Shown: piece by piece, positions 12,815 to 24,200 of the stretch
How positions within the stretch are numbered: position 1 is the first letter of the stretch
Layout of the letters: every line of letters starts with the position of its first letter
Origin: Carposina sasakii
Taxonomy: Eukaryota > Arthropoda > Insecta > Lepidoptera > Carposinidae
Length of the DNA: 64,000 bases
Reading direction: 5' to 3'
Assembly (NCBI GenBank): GCA_014607495.2
Contig: CP053159.1
Span: 10,795,501 to 10,859,500, forward strand
The notes under the pieces: model-generated
What the model saw: only the letters and a program-made list of their open reading frames with translations
What the model was told of the DNA's origin: nothing
The model's database searches: none
Program-made: the position numbers and the translations under genes

Positions 12815-13870
12815 TTAATTAAACTCTTCTGCTTCTGTAGTTTTACAGTTTGATCGCAGACGAACTCAGTTAATCATTCTATAGATATTAAAGCAATAAA
12901 CTGGCTTAACTCCTATGATCAAAAGATATTAACAGTTTATTGATTTACCAGGATCGTGGCCAACTTTGATGAACTAATTGCACTCATTGAAATATAAATA
13001 TAATTTAATTTAGAACAGACAATTTAATTTTGAATTGATATACTCGATACGGGAAATAGCCTGGCAATGATAATTTGATATTCGTTAATTTTTAATATCT
13101 TAGCTATCTTAAATATATTATTTTAAATTTCAAAATTGAAATTGTCATTAAACTGAATCATTCAAAATTAGAGAAAGGAAATTCAATAGACGTAGATAAT
13201 ATATCAGTTTTTGAGAACTTATGACAACTAGATATATCTACCTAATACTATGGTATGGGTGCTAATAAAGTCCGTTTAGGTACATAACGATATTTTCTCA
13301 CCTCAGACGAGTTCAGTTCTGGACTGTGTATATGTATCTATGTAAATGAGTTCACACACCTCCCTCTTTCCATGTCTTTCTCAAAATGTATGTATTACCA
13401 TACATAAGTACATCTGATCGTTATTTGTTTACATTGTGTTTACGTTGAACGAGTAAATAAACAGTGTATCTGCATAGCCAATTTATTAAAAGCTTTACGA
13501 TGGCAATGCAATGCAGATTATTGTAATTTAATTCAATCTAGTTTTTGTATTCAAACTCGTATCCTTACCTCATATTATCACACCTAAACAAGAAATTTAA
13601 CTTGTTCTTTTTGTAACAGTGTATTTTTAAGGGCCTTTTGTTTGGTTTGGTCAGTAGGCATTTAAATTTACCATTAAATAAATATGTTAAAAATACTATA
13701 TACTTACTTAGTTTGAATGCTTTATTTTAACTAAATGATCAAAAAATAATTTTCATTATATTTTTCATTTCCATGGTTACTACTGAGATTCTAAATGAAA
13801 TATCTTCAAATTGGAGTGATTTCTTTCTTCAAATAAATTCCACTCTTTTTTATATATATTTTTTATCCAT
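12815..13870. other. AT-rich spacer, nothing recognised
   Basis: No frame of useful length, RNA gene or repeat copy could be supported. Confidence 0.55.
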
Positions 13871-13874
13871 ATAC

Positions 13875-14135
13875 ATCAAGTGCCGTGTGGTGTCGGTAGA
13901 GTAAAATATCACCATTCCACATGGTATTCTACTCGTGGTAAGAGGTGATTAAGGATGTTTGGGAGGTGGGCAGCAGCTCCTCCCAATATAGCCAAAAATC
14001 ACACTGACTGCACCAACTCGCATGCCCAGCGTGGTGACTATGGTCAAACACCTCCCTGTGCAGTGCAGCATTGCGGCGTGCCCTAACGAAGGCCTACCTC
14101 TACAATGAACTGCAATAGGCTTATGTGATATAATA
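13875..14135 (+). repeat. Interspersed family D, diverged copy
   Basis: About 260 bp, starting GTGCCGTGTGGTGTCGGTAG and including GGAGGTGGGCAGCAGC and GGCGTGCCCT. It lacks the AAG-repeat tail seen at 22664-22935. Family D shares its 3' end with RTE retrotransposons, which probably supply the replication machinery. Confidence 0.7.
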
Positions 14136-14468
14136 ACATATACCTCAACAGAGATTCAGTTACTATCCATTCACCAAACCGGCAGCAATCTTATATTCTG
14201 CTAGCCCATTCTTTGTTTAGTTTCAGATATGAGATATACCTTCAAAATCATTTTAAACCAAATATTTATTATTTTTACTAAATATTTCAGGTACCTCCAA
14301 TAAGATTACCTAATCCACGAAAACTATTGATTTTAGCTTCCTTTGAGCTCTAAAATTAAGTCTAATGTGTTTACTTTGGCGTTCCTATATTCGAACTGAC
14401 AGCATTTATTTTATAATTAGCTCACAGATTAGATTGTAGTGTAGATTATACATGTTGACAGTGTAGAT

Positions 14469-14928
14469 TATACAGGGTGTTTGTGACAGCCAGGCAAATA
14501 TTGATATCATGACTTCAGACCGTGATTCTGAGGCGGAAAACACTGAAAATTTTCTCAGGATTTTTTTTATATTTTCAGGAAAAAAATTGTTTATTTCGTT
14601 TATCTAGGCCTTAAATAATAACATAAAAATTAAATTTTAACCAAAAGATGATTTTAAAAAAGTTGCCCTCAAAAATGTTCAAAAAACTGATCAACCCTAA
14701 TGGAGAGTCACAAGTGATCCAAAAAACAGAAATGTGTCACACAATAACCAATAAGCCCATTTAATTAGTCACAGGATCGCCCGATACAATTGGCGCGGAG
14801 AGCAAAGATTACTGATAATCAAATCAAAAATACATTTCCTGTGAGTAATAACACTGTCGTATAACTCAACAGAACGGTACTTGTTCAGCATTTCAGTATT
14901 TGCTTGGCTGTCACCTACATCCTGTATA
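14469..14928. mobile_element. MITE family A, near-complete copy
   Basis: The left end TATACAGGGTGTTTGTGACA and the right end CTGTCACCTACATCCTGTATA form imperfect inverted repeats of about 30 bp, each next to AGGCAAATA or TATTTGC. There is no frame. The TA-bounded CAGGGTGT terminus is shared with families B and G and with the mariner remnant at 21875. Confidence 0.8.
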
Positions 14929-15299
14929 CCCTCTTAAATTAAATTAATTCCCTATTTACACTGCCCAAGAAAAATACAAAAAGTCTGCTTGCCATAATTT
15001 AATCTTCCTTTGCCCAGTTGTTTCGTCTGTGCATTGTCTTTCATTCACTAACTCAATAACGGTAGGGTGTTATTTTTGAAACAAAGATATCCAGTCGTGT
15101 CTAACTTTATCAGTCTCAGTTTATCAGTCACGACGTCTCTGTAATATCTCCTTCATGTTTATTACATAATGCCCACTTGTGGTACCTATATGCCATGGAT
15201 TTAAGTTAGATTTTGACCGTCTTGCTTTTTTGGACATAAACTGAAAGAGCTGTCCCTCTAATTCTTAATTACCTTGGGCCCATTTGCGTCAAATGCCAG

Positions 15300-15405
15300 A
15301 TCTGGATTTAATTTAATCCGAGAATAAGACATATGCCGTGTAATTCGCTATCAAATGTCATATTTAAATCGAGTCTAACTTTAGGCGCTCTTTTGTAATA
15401 ACACC
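15300..15405. mobile_element. MITE family H, right-end copy
   Basis: The right end (TTAGGCGCTCTTTTGTAATA then ACACC) is nearly identical to the copy at 10107-10240. The left terminus is not recognisable. Confidence 0.6.
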
Positions 15406-15435
15406 GATTCTGTCTTACTTTTAATAATTAATGTG

Positions 15436-16415
15436 GTCGATTCCGGCAGTCACACACTTAAACCTAAATTTACGTAAAAATATCTAAATTTAAAATTAGT
15501 ATAAATTTTGTAAATTTAAATTCACTGTACGCGTAAATTCATGTATTTTGATCAAATTGGAGAAAAACCACGCCTGAGATATTCTACTTTAAAAAAGGAA
15601 CATCATGTGAATCACGATAAAACCTATCATTTCTGCTTAAAACAATAAATTAATTGTAGTTGTAGTAAAACAATATAATTTTTAATCTTAGTCGCTAAAG
15701 CTATTCTGACCGCACACTTTATCCTAAACCTAAAAAGCTGACACTTCTAAATTTAACAATCTGTGTTGCCAGTATATGCCGTCAAAAAAAGAAAAGAGTG
15801 AACGAAAGAGCAAAAAATGAATGATAAAAGTAGAAAAAAAAACTTTTTTTTTCATCCCGACAGAAAGGCAAAGTCTTTAGTAAAAAAAATATCAGATTAT
15901 GAGGGATAGTAATGAACGGAAACTTTGTAGAAAACATTGGAAACGGGTCTAATGTTCTTAAAACATCAAAATAAACAAAATAAAACTGGCACAGAAGGAG
16001 TTCTTGTAGGAGTGGATAATCACTGGATAATCTTGTAGTCTTTTTTACCGTTCTGGTGCTTCTCTAACAACGGTTATTATAATAACCTTACGTTTTAACA
16101 ACATATTATATTCGCTGAAGCGCTGACGACTCCAAAAAGACACCTTTATTTTTAAGTATAATTTAAACGCCAACTTTTAGATGCCTCATAAACTTAAGTA
16201 ATTTTACGCTTCTAATGTCAAAAACTTGACCACCAGAATAGCTTTTTACGCATAAACCTAAAGTGAATTGTAAAAAAAAGTTGAAACGTCAATTTAAATT
16301 AAATTTAGCTGCCACCTGTCAGAAAAGTGACTGCCAGAATAGCTTTTGATATGCTTAAACCTAAATTTTTAGGTTTAATTACGTTTAAGAATAAGTTGTG
16401 ACTGCCGGAATCGAC
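15436..16415. mobile_element. 980-bp TIR element
   Basis: GTCGATTCCGGCAGTCACA at 15436 is inverted at 16397-16415 (TGTGACTGCCGGAATCGAC). Just inside both ends are AAACCTAAATTT motifs, and 'CAGAATAGCTTTT' recurs near 16234 and 16334, giving subterminal repeats. I see no transposase frame, so it is non-autonomous. No clear target duplication was found. Confidence 0.75.
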
Positions 16416-17273
16416 GTTAATATATGCTTTATTTTACACAGTAAAGTTTTCACAAAGTTTATTACAAAGAAACTGTACAAAGGCTTTTCTTGGACTAATT
16501 CGAGGATACAATTAAATCTAGGATTACACATTTCGTTACACGTGCAAGTGGGCCTTAGGAGAGAACTCATTAAATTATAAAAGGAACGTATATTAATTTA
16601 CCGGTTTTTATCTAAGTTTTTATACTAAAGCGAAGTGATGTTTTCATAATCCATTCCATGTTTTATAATTAAAGCTATATTTTATCCTATTTTTTTATAT
16701 ATAAAAAATGTTGTCTGATCTCTCAAGTCTTTTTTATTAACCATATAATTATATAACAGATTTATATGTGATTGTAAAAGATTATATGTATTAGCACTTA
16801 TAGTGTGTCTATCTCGAAATGTATTCCAGGCGTGAGAAACGCCTGGAATGTTTCCATAACATTATCGGCTATCCGTCCCAACTAGATCTTCCATATGTTA
16901 GAGGATCAAGTTAGTACAAGGACACAGCCTCCTTGACTCGCCCATCCCTTCTTGTAATACGCCATTATTCGTAGTTTATGCTTGTTTTTACTACGAATGA
17001 GTAGCACATAGGTACTACGTGTTACGCACTATGAGTATTCTGTGATACTACTGAAGCTATCATTTAAGTAGGTACTTACATAGATATTTCTCTCTTTTTA
17101 AAACAATAATACTTAAATGATGTTATTACAAAAGTATTTTTATTTTCGGATACCTACGTGTTTTTCACGCATTATTCTAGTTCATCACACTTTTTTTTCA
17201 CGAATACTTTTCTCATCGAGTACCTATCACACATGATCTACGCCTACTTTATCGCGCTTTCTTTTTTTTTCAG
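16416..17273. other. Upstream flank of the receptor gene
   Basis: AT-rich. It includes a perfect 11-bp hairpin at 16823-16849. A pyrimidine tract ending in TTTCAG at 17273 is a good splice acceptor, so the receptor mRNA probably has a further upstream noncoding exon that I could not place. Confidence 0.5.
16823..16849. repeat. Perfect 11-bp hairpin
   Basis: ATTCCAGGCGT and ACGCCTGGAAT are exact inverted copies around a GAGAA loop. It lies about 500 bp upstream of the receptor start codon. Its role is unknown. Confidence 0.55.
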
Positions 17274-17314
17274 GGAAATACCAGAATATTCCTGTCAATA
17301 TCGAAGGAAGTAAA

Positions 17315-17335
17315 ATGAGAGCTGTGCTAAATTAA
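17315..17335 (+). promoter_or_regulatory. Upstream ORF in receptor 5' leader
   Basis: A seven-codon frame (ATG through TAA, peptide MRAVLN) lies in the leader between the acceptor at 17273 and the main start at 17356. It ends 20 bases before the main ATG, so it could lower translation of the receptor. This is inference from position only. Confidence 0.45.
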
Positions 17336-17355
17336 GAAAACAGTTTTTCGGAAAA

Positions 17356-18220
17356 ATGATGATAGAGACGTCTTCAGAATGGACTGAAACCACAACAGAG
17401 TGGATTGATATTACTACAGATGCAGCCACAATAATGAACACTCTTTTAAATCACACAAACACAACACCGGTTCTCACACACATAGTGGACCCCACCGCAG
17501 TATTCGGCCCCCAAAGAGATCCCCTTTACATAGTTATACCTATTACATTTATATACTCAATCATATTCGTAACAGGACTGATTGGAAACCTGTTTACATG
17601 TATAGTGATAATAAGAAATAAGAGTATGCACACTGCGACCAATTACTACCTATTTAGTTTAGCTGTGTCAGACTTACTGCTGCTCGTTAGTGGCATGCCG
17701 CAAGAGATATATTACATTTGGTCAAAATGGCCATACGTGTTCGGGCAATCGTTCTGTATAATTCGAGGTTTGGCAGCCGAGACGTCAACAAACGCCAGCG
17801 TTTTGACCATCACACTGTTTACTATTGAGAGGTATTTGGCAATCTGTTACCCGTTCGCATCGCACAGGATGTCGAAACTGTCTCGAGCGATAAAGCACGT
17901 TATACTGCTGTGGATAGCGGCGTTCGGGTTGGCTCTGCCTCAAGCTCTGCAGTTCGGCCTCAAGGATTACAGTGGAGTCACCATGTGTCTACAAACGCAC
18001 GTCATCATCGAGCACTCATTCGAGATATCGACGTTCTTCTTTTTCTTCGCTCCAATGGTCCTGATCACGGTCCTGTATTCGCTCATCGGCCTCAAACTCA
18101 GAGAAACTACGATAGCCAACGAGAATCAAGACCATCCAGAACTGGCCAGAAGCATAAGATTTGTTCACAATATACGTCATAAACATAGTAAATCAACCAG
18201 AAGAGTTATAAAAATGTTAG
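17356..18220 (+). CDS. Receptor exon 1 (N-terminus to loop 3)
   Basis: Residues 1-288 plus one base. It covers the glycosylated N-terminus, helices 1 to 5 and the third intracellular loop. The donor is G|GTGAGT. If this intron were retained the frame would end five codons later. A second Met follows the first directly. Confidence 0.93.
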
Positions 18221-21200
18221 GTGAGTACTTTACATAGTCATTTCCCATTAGGTATACCCGCCATGATTTTCTGGCAATGTGTGACGGTAAAATTCTAACC
18301 GGACGGACACGCCAAAGTACTATTTACATATAGAGAAAAGTTCCTAAGTCTATGCATTTACATGTTTACCAACTTTGCCTCATTTTGATAGCTTGGCAAA
18401 AACATTGTGTCGCCGTCGTCACGATTTAATTTGACAGATGATGTGTCCTATTCAAGAGCCTAGCCTTCGTAAACTGTTTCTTGTGTAATCCTCATCAGTA
18501 AATACTTTCAAGCAGATAGGTTTTTTTAAAGAAAAATATCATCGTCATTCCCGAGAAATGCCCGTTTACGATAAAACCTAAACTCTTTTAGAACTATATT
18601 AGAACAAAATATCTCTACTGAAATTGCATCGCCATCTATAGAAGACGAGATTTGTTGCCAAGGGTAATAAAACCGGGGCGTGCTAAATGGATTGGTTTCG
18701 GTAAACACTTTCTGGGCTATCGGATCCGGCGTCTGTCATTTACGGTAGGCGGTGGGTGGCAAGATGGTGGCAAGGTGACACGCTGTCAACACCTAGATAG
18801 TTTCCCAAAATGATATGCTACGAGACATGATGACACGGTAACCATTAAACGGAAATTTCCCGTATCGATTATGTCATTTGCCAGCTTTCGTAGATGTTAC
18901 TTTAACCATTTGTTCGAAAACATTATTACCGCGAACCTGTATATAAAATGCTTTGTCCTGAATAGCTGACGGATCAACAGCTAATCCGCTGATGTTAGAG
19001 ACCTGAAATCTTAAAAGTTGGCATCCGATAAAAAAGAGTTTGCCAAAATTCCCACGAAAATATAAAGAATGAGTAAGTTTAATAGGGTAACTGGTAAAAA
19101 TGGGTGTGCAATTTTCACACTAGTACCCTGCCCAGCTTCTTTTGGGACAATGTGCGTGACTCTATAATAGAAAAATCTAGAATTTTCGGATAAAAATTAA
19201 ATGAGCTCATATTCATAATCTTATAATTTTTGGTCCGCAGTGGCAGTGGTGGTAGCGTTCTTCGTTTGCTGGGCGCCATTCCACGCGCAGCGCCTAGTGG
19301 CCATTTATGGCACTGGCAGTAACCACCTAGCAAAGTCGCCCGTTCTACTCTCAGTCTACTACTTCCTGACGTATACTTCCGGCGTGTTCTACTACATTTC
19401 TACTTGCATCAACCCGATCTTTTACCATATCATGTCGAACAAGTTTCGAGATGCTTATAAGGTAAGTGAATTATAATTAGGTATTAACAAAATTAATTTA
19501 AATTTTATATTAGTTGTAGTCAGTACGAATCTGTTTTCCCGGCTATCAGTGTAGACTACAGAAAACGAATTACAATTCGGAAGATTTGCTTATAAACATT
19601 GATTAGGCGTTATTGCGCGCCAAAGAGGAGACAAAGACGCAAAAGCGGATTCAGGAGGATTTTTTCTCCAGGCGGAATTTTGTATACTTACTGTAGGTGG
19701 ACATTCCGTCACAGCACCTACCCTCTTACAGTCAAATGAATCCGCCCTAAGAGAACCTAAAAGTGGTGTTGGTGGTTACTATTTTTGCATTTTAATATAC
19801 ATAATGTAATTATCATATTTTACATGAATAGCATGATACTTACTTGGCTATTTTTAATAACACTTCGTGTGCCGACCCACTGGCACTGCAATTATTTTTA
19901 CCGGAATTATCACCTACTTGTAGCATCTGTTGGTACTATTATTCCTTACAGGAAGGAAATAAGAAAAACTCAACATAAACTTCATTTTTGTAAGACGAAA
20001 AAGTATCTTCTGGGTACAAGCAAGGTGTGTATTTAACTCCATTAGTAGGTATTGTAGATATTTCCAGAGGGACACAGATAATACTTGCGAACTTTTAACC
20101 TGAGAAAATTAATCGACTACGAACATCACGCGCCCGTAGCATGAAATCGGTGAGAGCGAGATGTCTCACGTATGTAACCCGACAAATTCACAGAGCTATG
20201 TAATAACTAGACATGTAAGTGTATTTATATACCTACATAGCTCTGTGAATTTGACGTTTAAATGTGAGATATCTCGCTCTCACCAAATTGGGCGCGCGAA
20301 ACATATAAGATGGCGCGTAAAGCTTGTGCCCGAATTTCAATATTCAATGTGAATTATTATTTCTTCCATGCTGCTCTGGGAGTGCAAAAAAAACAGCTGC
20401 TTCTCGTCCCGGGCATACTGTACAAGTTAGTAGAGGGACAAAAGGGTCTTGGTGTTTTGTAGGCGATGGGCTGATCACCTGTAACTACTAACCGTACTTC
20501 TACATCTCAACTACCCTCAAAATAGGTCAGAAGTGGCACCATGTGGTTCTATCGGCCCTTGGTGCTCTGCCTACCCCGTAAGGGATACAGGCGTGATTGT
20601 ATGTATGTAATGGAATATGACAACCAGCAAATATTAATATGGCGACTTCAGACCATGATTCTGAGTAAAATTTTCGTCGGAAAATTATAAAATTTGCAGA
20701 CTTTTTTTTTCAGGAAAAACAGAGTAATTCGTTTAAGTAGGCCTTAGATAACGACTTAAAAATAAAATTTTAACCTATGGACGATTTTTTTTTTTTTAAG
20801 TTGAGCTCAACAAGGTTCAATTAACTGATCAACCCCAGAGGAGAGTCACAAGTTATCCAAAAACACCGAGATATCACATAATAACCAATACTTGTCACAG
20901 GATCGCTCGATACAATTAGCGCAGAAAGCAAATTGGTAATGTACTATCTATAGGTAATTTTAAGCGTTTATTGTAAAATTAAAATGAAATAAAAAAAAAA
21001 GGTTGCGGATACATAATTAAATTATAATTATCTGCGAGTAATAACACTGTCGTATATAACTCAAAACTAGGGATGTTACGGAACCGAAATAAAAGTTTCG
21101 GATAATATCGGTTAGGGTCACAGCCTAATTGAGACACGGTATGACAAGTTGTTATTATCGGCACTACCAAATGGTGACATATATAAAACCATTTTATTCA

Positions 21201-24200
21201 GTGACGTAATCATTGGTAGACGCGGGGTTTCATAATGAAATATTTATAAAAAGTGGCACGAGTCAATTTACATTAGCTGCATTAAACCAGATTTTTAAAA
21301 TTGAATCTTATGTAGTTACCATAAAGCTCGACTTCGCTTGTAATAATTTATGTCAATAAACGCCATCCATACATTCGAGCTTCAATATATCATGCCATAT
21401 TTTGAGCGCTGTCACTGAATCCAGTAATGATTTTATCTAATATTTTACTAGCTATTTGTATATCACTTTTCAAATTCCTTAAAAATCTAATATCCGTACC
21501 GAAATTTTCCGACACTAACGGATAATCTCAAATAATTATCCGTATCCGATATAATAATCATTCCTGTATCCGTATCCAATCCGAATTTTCATATCCAAAC
21601 ACCCCAGCTCAATTCAATGGTACTTGTTCAGTATTTGCCTGGCTGTTACACACACCCTGTATATGTGTAATTGTATTAATAATAGTGATACAGTTGTTTG
21701 TTTTTAAAAAGAAAAAGATCCTATACTTTGGCCGACGTGATAGTAGGTAGATACAATATAATATTTTTATAGTAGGTAGATACAATGTATTTCTACTTCA
21801 TTATGATAGTAAGTATCTAGGTATTATCGAGACACCAATAGGTGTAGGTTTCTCCTAACTCTTTCGTTGAGGCATACAGGGTGTAAGTCCGATTCAGTGT
21901 TGAAAGTAATTAAGTTTATTCTCTTAAATAATACCTACAAATTATCCACCAAAAAGTAGCCCTCAACGTTACGAGGGGGCGTTGCGGTCGGGGGTAATCG
22001 TGGAAATAAAAATTTTATTTTTCCTTTTCAATATATTCTCCTGCAACCCTAATACATTTTTCAGATCTTTCAAGCTTATGTATACCCTCGAAAAAAAATG
22101 TTTTTTCTTTGTCTGAAAAATAAGCTGAAACTGCTTCCTTCACTTCTTCACGCTTGATTCTTCCCCCGAACTTTTTTCATTTTTGGAAAGAGATAATAAT
22201 CACTGGGACGTACTGTAGGGTGGATGAACCAAAATATCGAAGCCCACCTATGCAGGGAAGCTCTTGTGCACAGGCGCGTTGTCGTGCAGAAGGAGGACAC
22301 CTTTGGTTATTTTCCCCTTCTTTTTGCCTTGAGCTTCCTTTAATCACTCTAAGATTGAAGCGTAGTATTCCAAAACAAAACGTTCTATTTATACTAATAA
22401 TGAGCTTTTGACTAAGGAAAGTACCCTCATTTATTAATTACCTACCCATTCCGCGAATATAAAAATGCACTCGGTTGCGGCTAATCAAATAAAAATTGCA
22501 TTTCTTTCAAGAGAAAAATCTGCAGGTGTCTAACATCAACACAACGTACATGGTACCTGAAGTCATGATGAGCAACCAGTTTTGTACACTCGGTAATGGA
22601 TGGCCATTTCCAAGAAATGTTACAAATTGATTTTTTTTTATTCCATACGTCCATATTCATTATTGTACACACAGCCGCGTGGTGCCGGCAGAGTAGAGTT
22701 TTACCACCCCTGCCTACCCGTGGGTATCGTAAGAGGCGATTAAGGGTTTCGGAGGTGGGCAGCAGCGCCTCCCGTACTGACAACATAGTCTGAAAATCAC
22801 ACTGCGGTCACCAACCCGCCTGCCCAGCGTGGTGACTATGGGCAAAACCCCCCCTGTGGCAGTACCCTTGTGGCGTGCCCTGGGGGAGGCCTACGTCCAG
22901 CAATGGACTGCAATAGGCTGAAGAAGAAGAAGATTGTACACACAAAGAGAAAAAATATTTTATTAAATTAATACTGTACAAAGGCGTGCTTATCTCTTTA
23001 AAAGATCTCTTCCAGCTAACCAAAACAAGTACAAGATATATTACAGAAGAAGTAAAACATATTTGCACAGATGAAAACAAATCATTATCACTACATATTA
23101 TAAAACAAAGTCGCTTCCCGCTGTCTGTCTGTCCCTATGTATGCTTACATCTCTAGGACTACAACTACGGAATTTGATGCGGTTTTTTAAAATAGATAGA
23201 GTGATTCAAGGGGAAGGTTTATATTATACAGCAATGCACGCGGACGAAGTCGTGGGCGGCCGCTAGTTAATTATAATTTATATCATATAATCTATTATTT
23301 CTGTGTTAATTTTCCCTTTATTAAATTGCCAATACTTCAATAAATCAGGTTACCCTATTTTTAGAAACTCTCTGTATATTTGATTATTTCAGTTACACTA
23401 ATCGTCGGGGGTGATCTCCCTGCCTACAATACAGAAATAGTCTGACAACCACAAATAAATAAACACAACTACTTATAGGTACAATTAAATTATCACTCAG
23501 TGATATCACTCGATAGTGATATCACTTTTGATCATGTTTTCGAGGTCTGTAATTGTAACTTGGAAAGTTTAATAGCTATTGTTTATTTTCTGTGGTCCAT
23601 TGATAGTCGCGGGAAATATATCCCTCATGTTAAACCTGTAGAACCTATCCACCAGATTCAAAATCATATGTAGGTATATTTTTCCAGATACAATAGAGAA
23701 TTCCTAAACAATTCCAGAATGTTCATATAATCTTACACCCTGTATAATTATATTATTATATTTTCAGAACACTACAGCCATCTGGTGTTGTGGCAAAAAG
23801 AAATCTAACGCACAGAGGTACTCAGCCGTCGCTATGAGGAACCCTTCTTCATCGGGTACATCAGGTTACTTACTCATCACACCCATTGCTTATAACTCAT
23901 CGATTTAAAAAATAACGTTGCTAAAAACGTAAAGAGATGGTAAACTTCGTCATCCGAGTTAATTGACCCAATAGCTCAGTTAGTTAGAGCGAAAGCACGG
24001 TTTGCGAGAGGTCGTGAGTTCAAATCTCACTCGGGTGATTTTTTTTTTCATTTTCTTAATAATATTCATAATAAATGAAATTGTATTAGGCGTTACAATT
24101 CGGAAGTTCAAACATTCACTATGGGTGCGCCCACCACCGGGCCCTACACCCTCCACTGACCCTCGGATCTGATAACTCATAATTGCGACAACAGGCACTT

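Noticed and set aside
22154..22411. 85-codon plus-strand frame
   Set aside because: It is antisense to the mariner transposase remnant, whose minus-strand motifs are recognisable.
23958..24039. Possible tRNA gene
   Set aside because: Acceptor and T stems pair but the anticodon stem does not, and it recurs as part of a longer repeat; it is a SINE head.
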